Positions 41,905-42,076 of a DNA stretch of 42,076 nucleotides are shown here, piece after piece. The stretch's first letter is position 1; the number at the start of each line of letters is the position of its first letter. The notes beneath the pieces are model-generated. The model was not told the origin of the DNA, did no database searches, and saw nothing but the letters and a program-made list of their open reading frames with translations. Location: assembly GCA_964390645.1 (NCBI GenBank), contig CAYMLL010000025.1, positions 1-42,076 on the forward strand. Reading direction: 5' to 3'. Made by a program: the position numbers and the translations under genes. Source of the DNA: CAYMLL01 sp964390645 (lineage in GTDB: Bacteria > Planctomycetota > UBA8108).

Positions 41905-42076
41905 CTATGCCTCGACGGAGTCCGCTGCCAGTTTCTTCAGGGTCGATGACAGGTTCACCAGCTCGACACCGAGCTCCTCGGCAACGCGAAAGATACGTTC
42001 ATCGCGGTAGAACTCGCCGAAGTAGATCGCCCGCATGCCCGAGTTCACGATCAGCTTGAAGCAGCTCCAGCACGGG
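41905..42076 (-). CDS. Deoxycytidylate deaminase-like protein (C-terminal fragment)
   Basis: This minus-strand reading frame enters at the right edge and ends with a stop at 41905-41907. The 57 visible codons contain PCWSCFKLIVNSGMRAIYFGE. It has the PCxxC zinc-binding motif followed by the (F)KxIxNxGI and YFGEFYRD pattern of dCMP deaminases (ComE operon protein 2 / CMP-dCMP deaminase family). These enzymes make dUMP for thymidylate synthesis. The N-terminal HAE catalytic motif lies outside the window, so full identity cannot be confirmed. It converges with the aminotransferase gene across 62 bp. That gap contains a 10-bp palindrome, GCCGTACGGC, at 41870-41879. Confidence 0.75.
   Translation of the reverse strand, partial: PCWSCFKLIVNSGMRAIYFGEFYRDERIFRVAEELGVELVNLSSTLKKLAADSVEA

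Noticed and set aside
1..42076. CRISPR arrays, tRNA genes and insertion sequences with transposase
   Set aside because: No regularly spaced direct repeats, no T-arm-like GTTCGA context within a foldable cloverleaf, and no transposase-like frame were seen.

Overview
This window is 42 kb of dense, GC-rich bacterial chromosome. It most likely comes from a Planctomycetota-like organism. The main support is at 28958-37286: a one-TM coiled-coil protein of a type I associate with planctomycetes, a TPR/FHA-like protein, a giant membrane Ser/Thr kinase and an ECF-type sigma factor in a row. Planctomycete ECF sigma factors linked to Ser/Thr kinases are an established theme. The taxonomic call is an inference from gene content, because there is no rRNA or other phylogenetic marker here.

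Region 1 (1-16287) is an exosortase-associated exopolysaccharide locus. On the minus strand are a truncated beta-helix protein, a PEP-CTERM/EpsH-associated glycosyltransferase and a FemAB-like protein. Diverging from them on the plus strand are histidine kinase PrsK, sigma-54 activator PrsR, an exosortase, EpsI, a 1202-residue TPR protein resembling PrsT, a Wzz-type chain-length protein and a CpsD-like protein with a degenerate Walker A. A Wza-type export lipoprotein converges on them across a shared hairpin. Together these genes can sense and switch on, polymerise, export and anchor an extracellular polysaccharide or sorted proteins. No PEP-CTERM substrate is visible in the window. A 165-bp element with perfect 11-bp terminal inverted repeats sits directly after the epsI stop codon.

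Region 2 (16398-23484, minus strand) is a tight five-gene run: rarA, a fadN-type multifunctional beta-oxidation protein, a fadA thiolase and two zinc-type medium-chain dehydrogenases. Region 3 (23617-27123) holds a DksA/TraR-like zinc-finger protein behind a near-consensus sigma-70 promoter, a cupin, and an HpnB-like glycosyltransferase translationally coupled to a HisN-like phosphatase. Region 4 (27318-28599) holds a small lipoprotein and a small membrane protein.

Region 5 (28958-37286) is the signalling module: coiled-coil membrane protein, TPR/FHA-like protein, 1639-residue kinase and sigma factor. The genes are joined by an ATGA overlap and then an unusually long 143-bp out-of-frame overlap. 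Two complex inverted-repeat structures lie in its intergenic gaps. Region 6 (37488-41842) encodes a fused alpha/beta 2-oxoacid dehydrogenase E1-like protein, an unrecognised 169-residue protein and a DegT-family aminotransferase, with the last two coupled by ATGA. This looks like a small pathway of unknown product. The window ends in the C-terminus of a dCMP-deaminase-like protein on the minus strand. I found no tRNA, rRNA, CRISPR array, transposase or phage gene.
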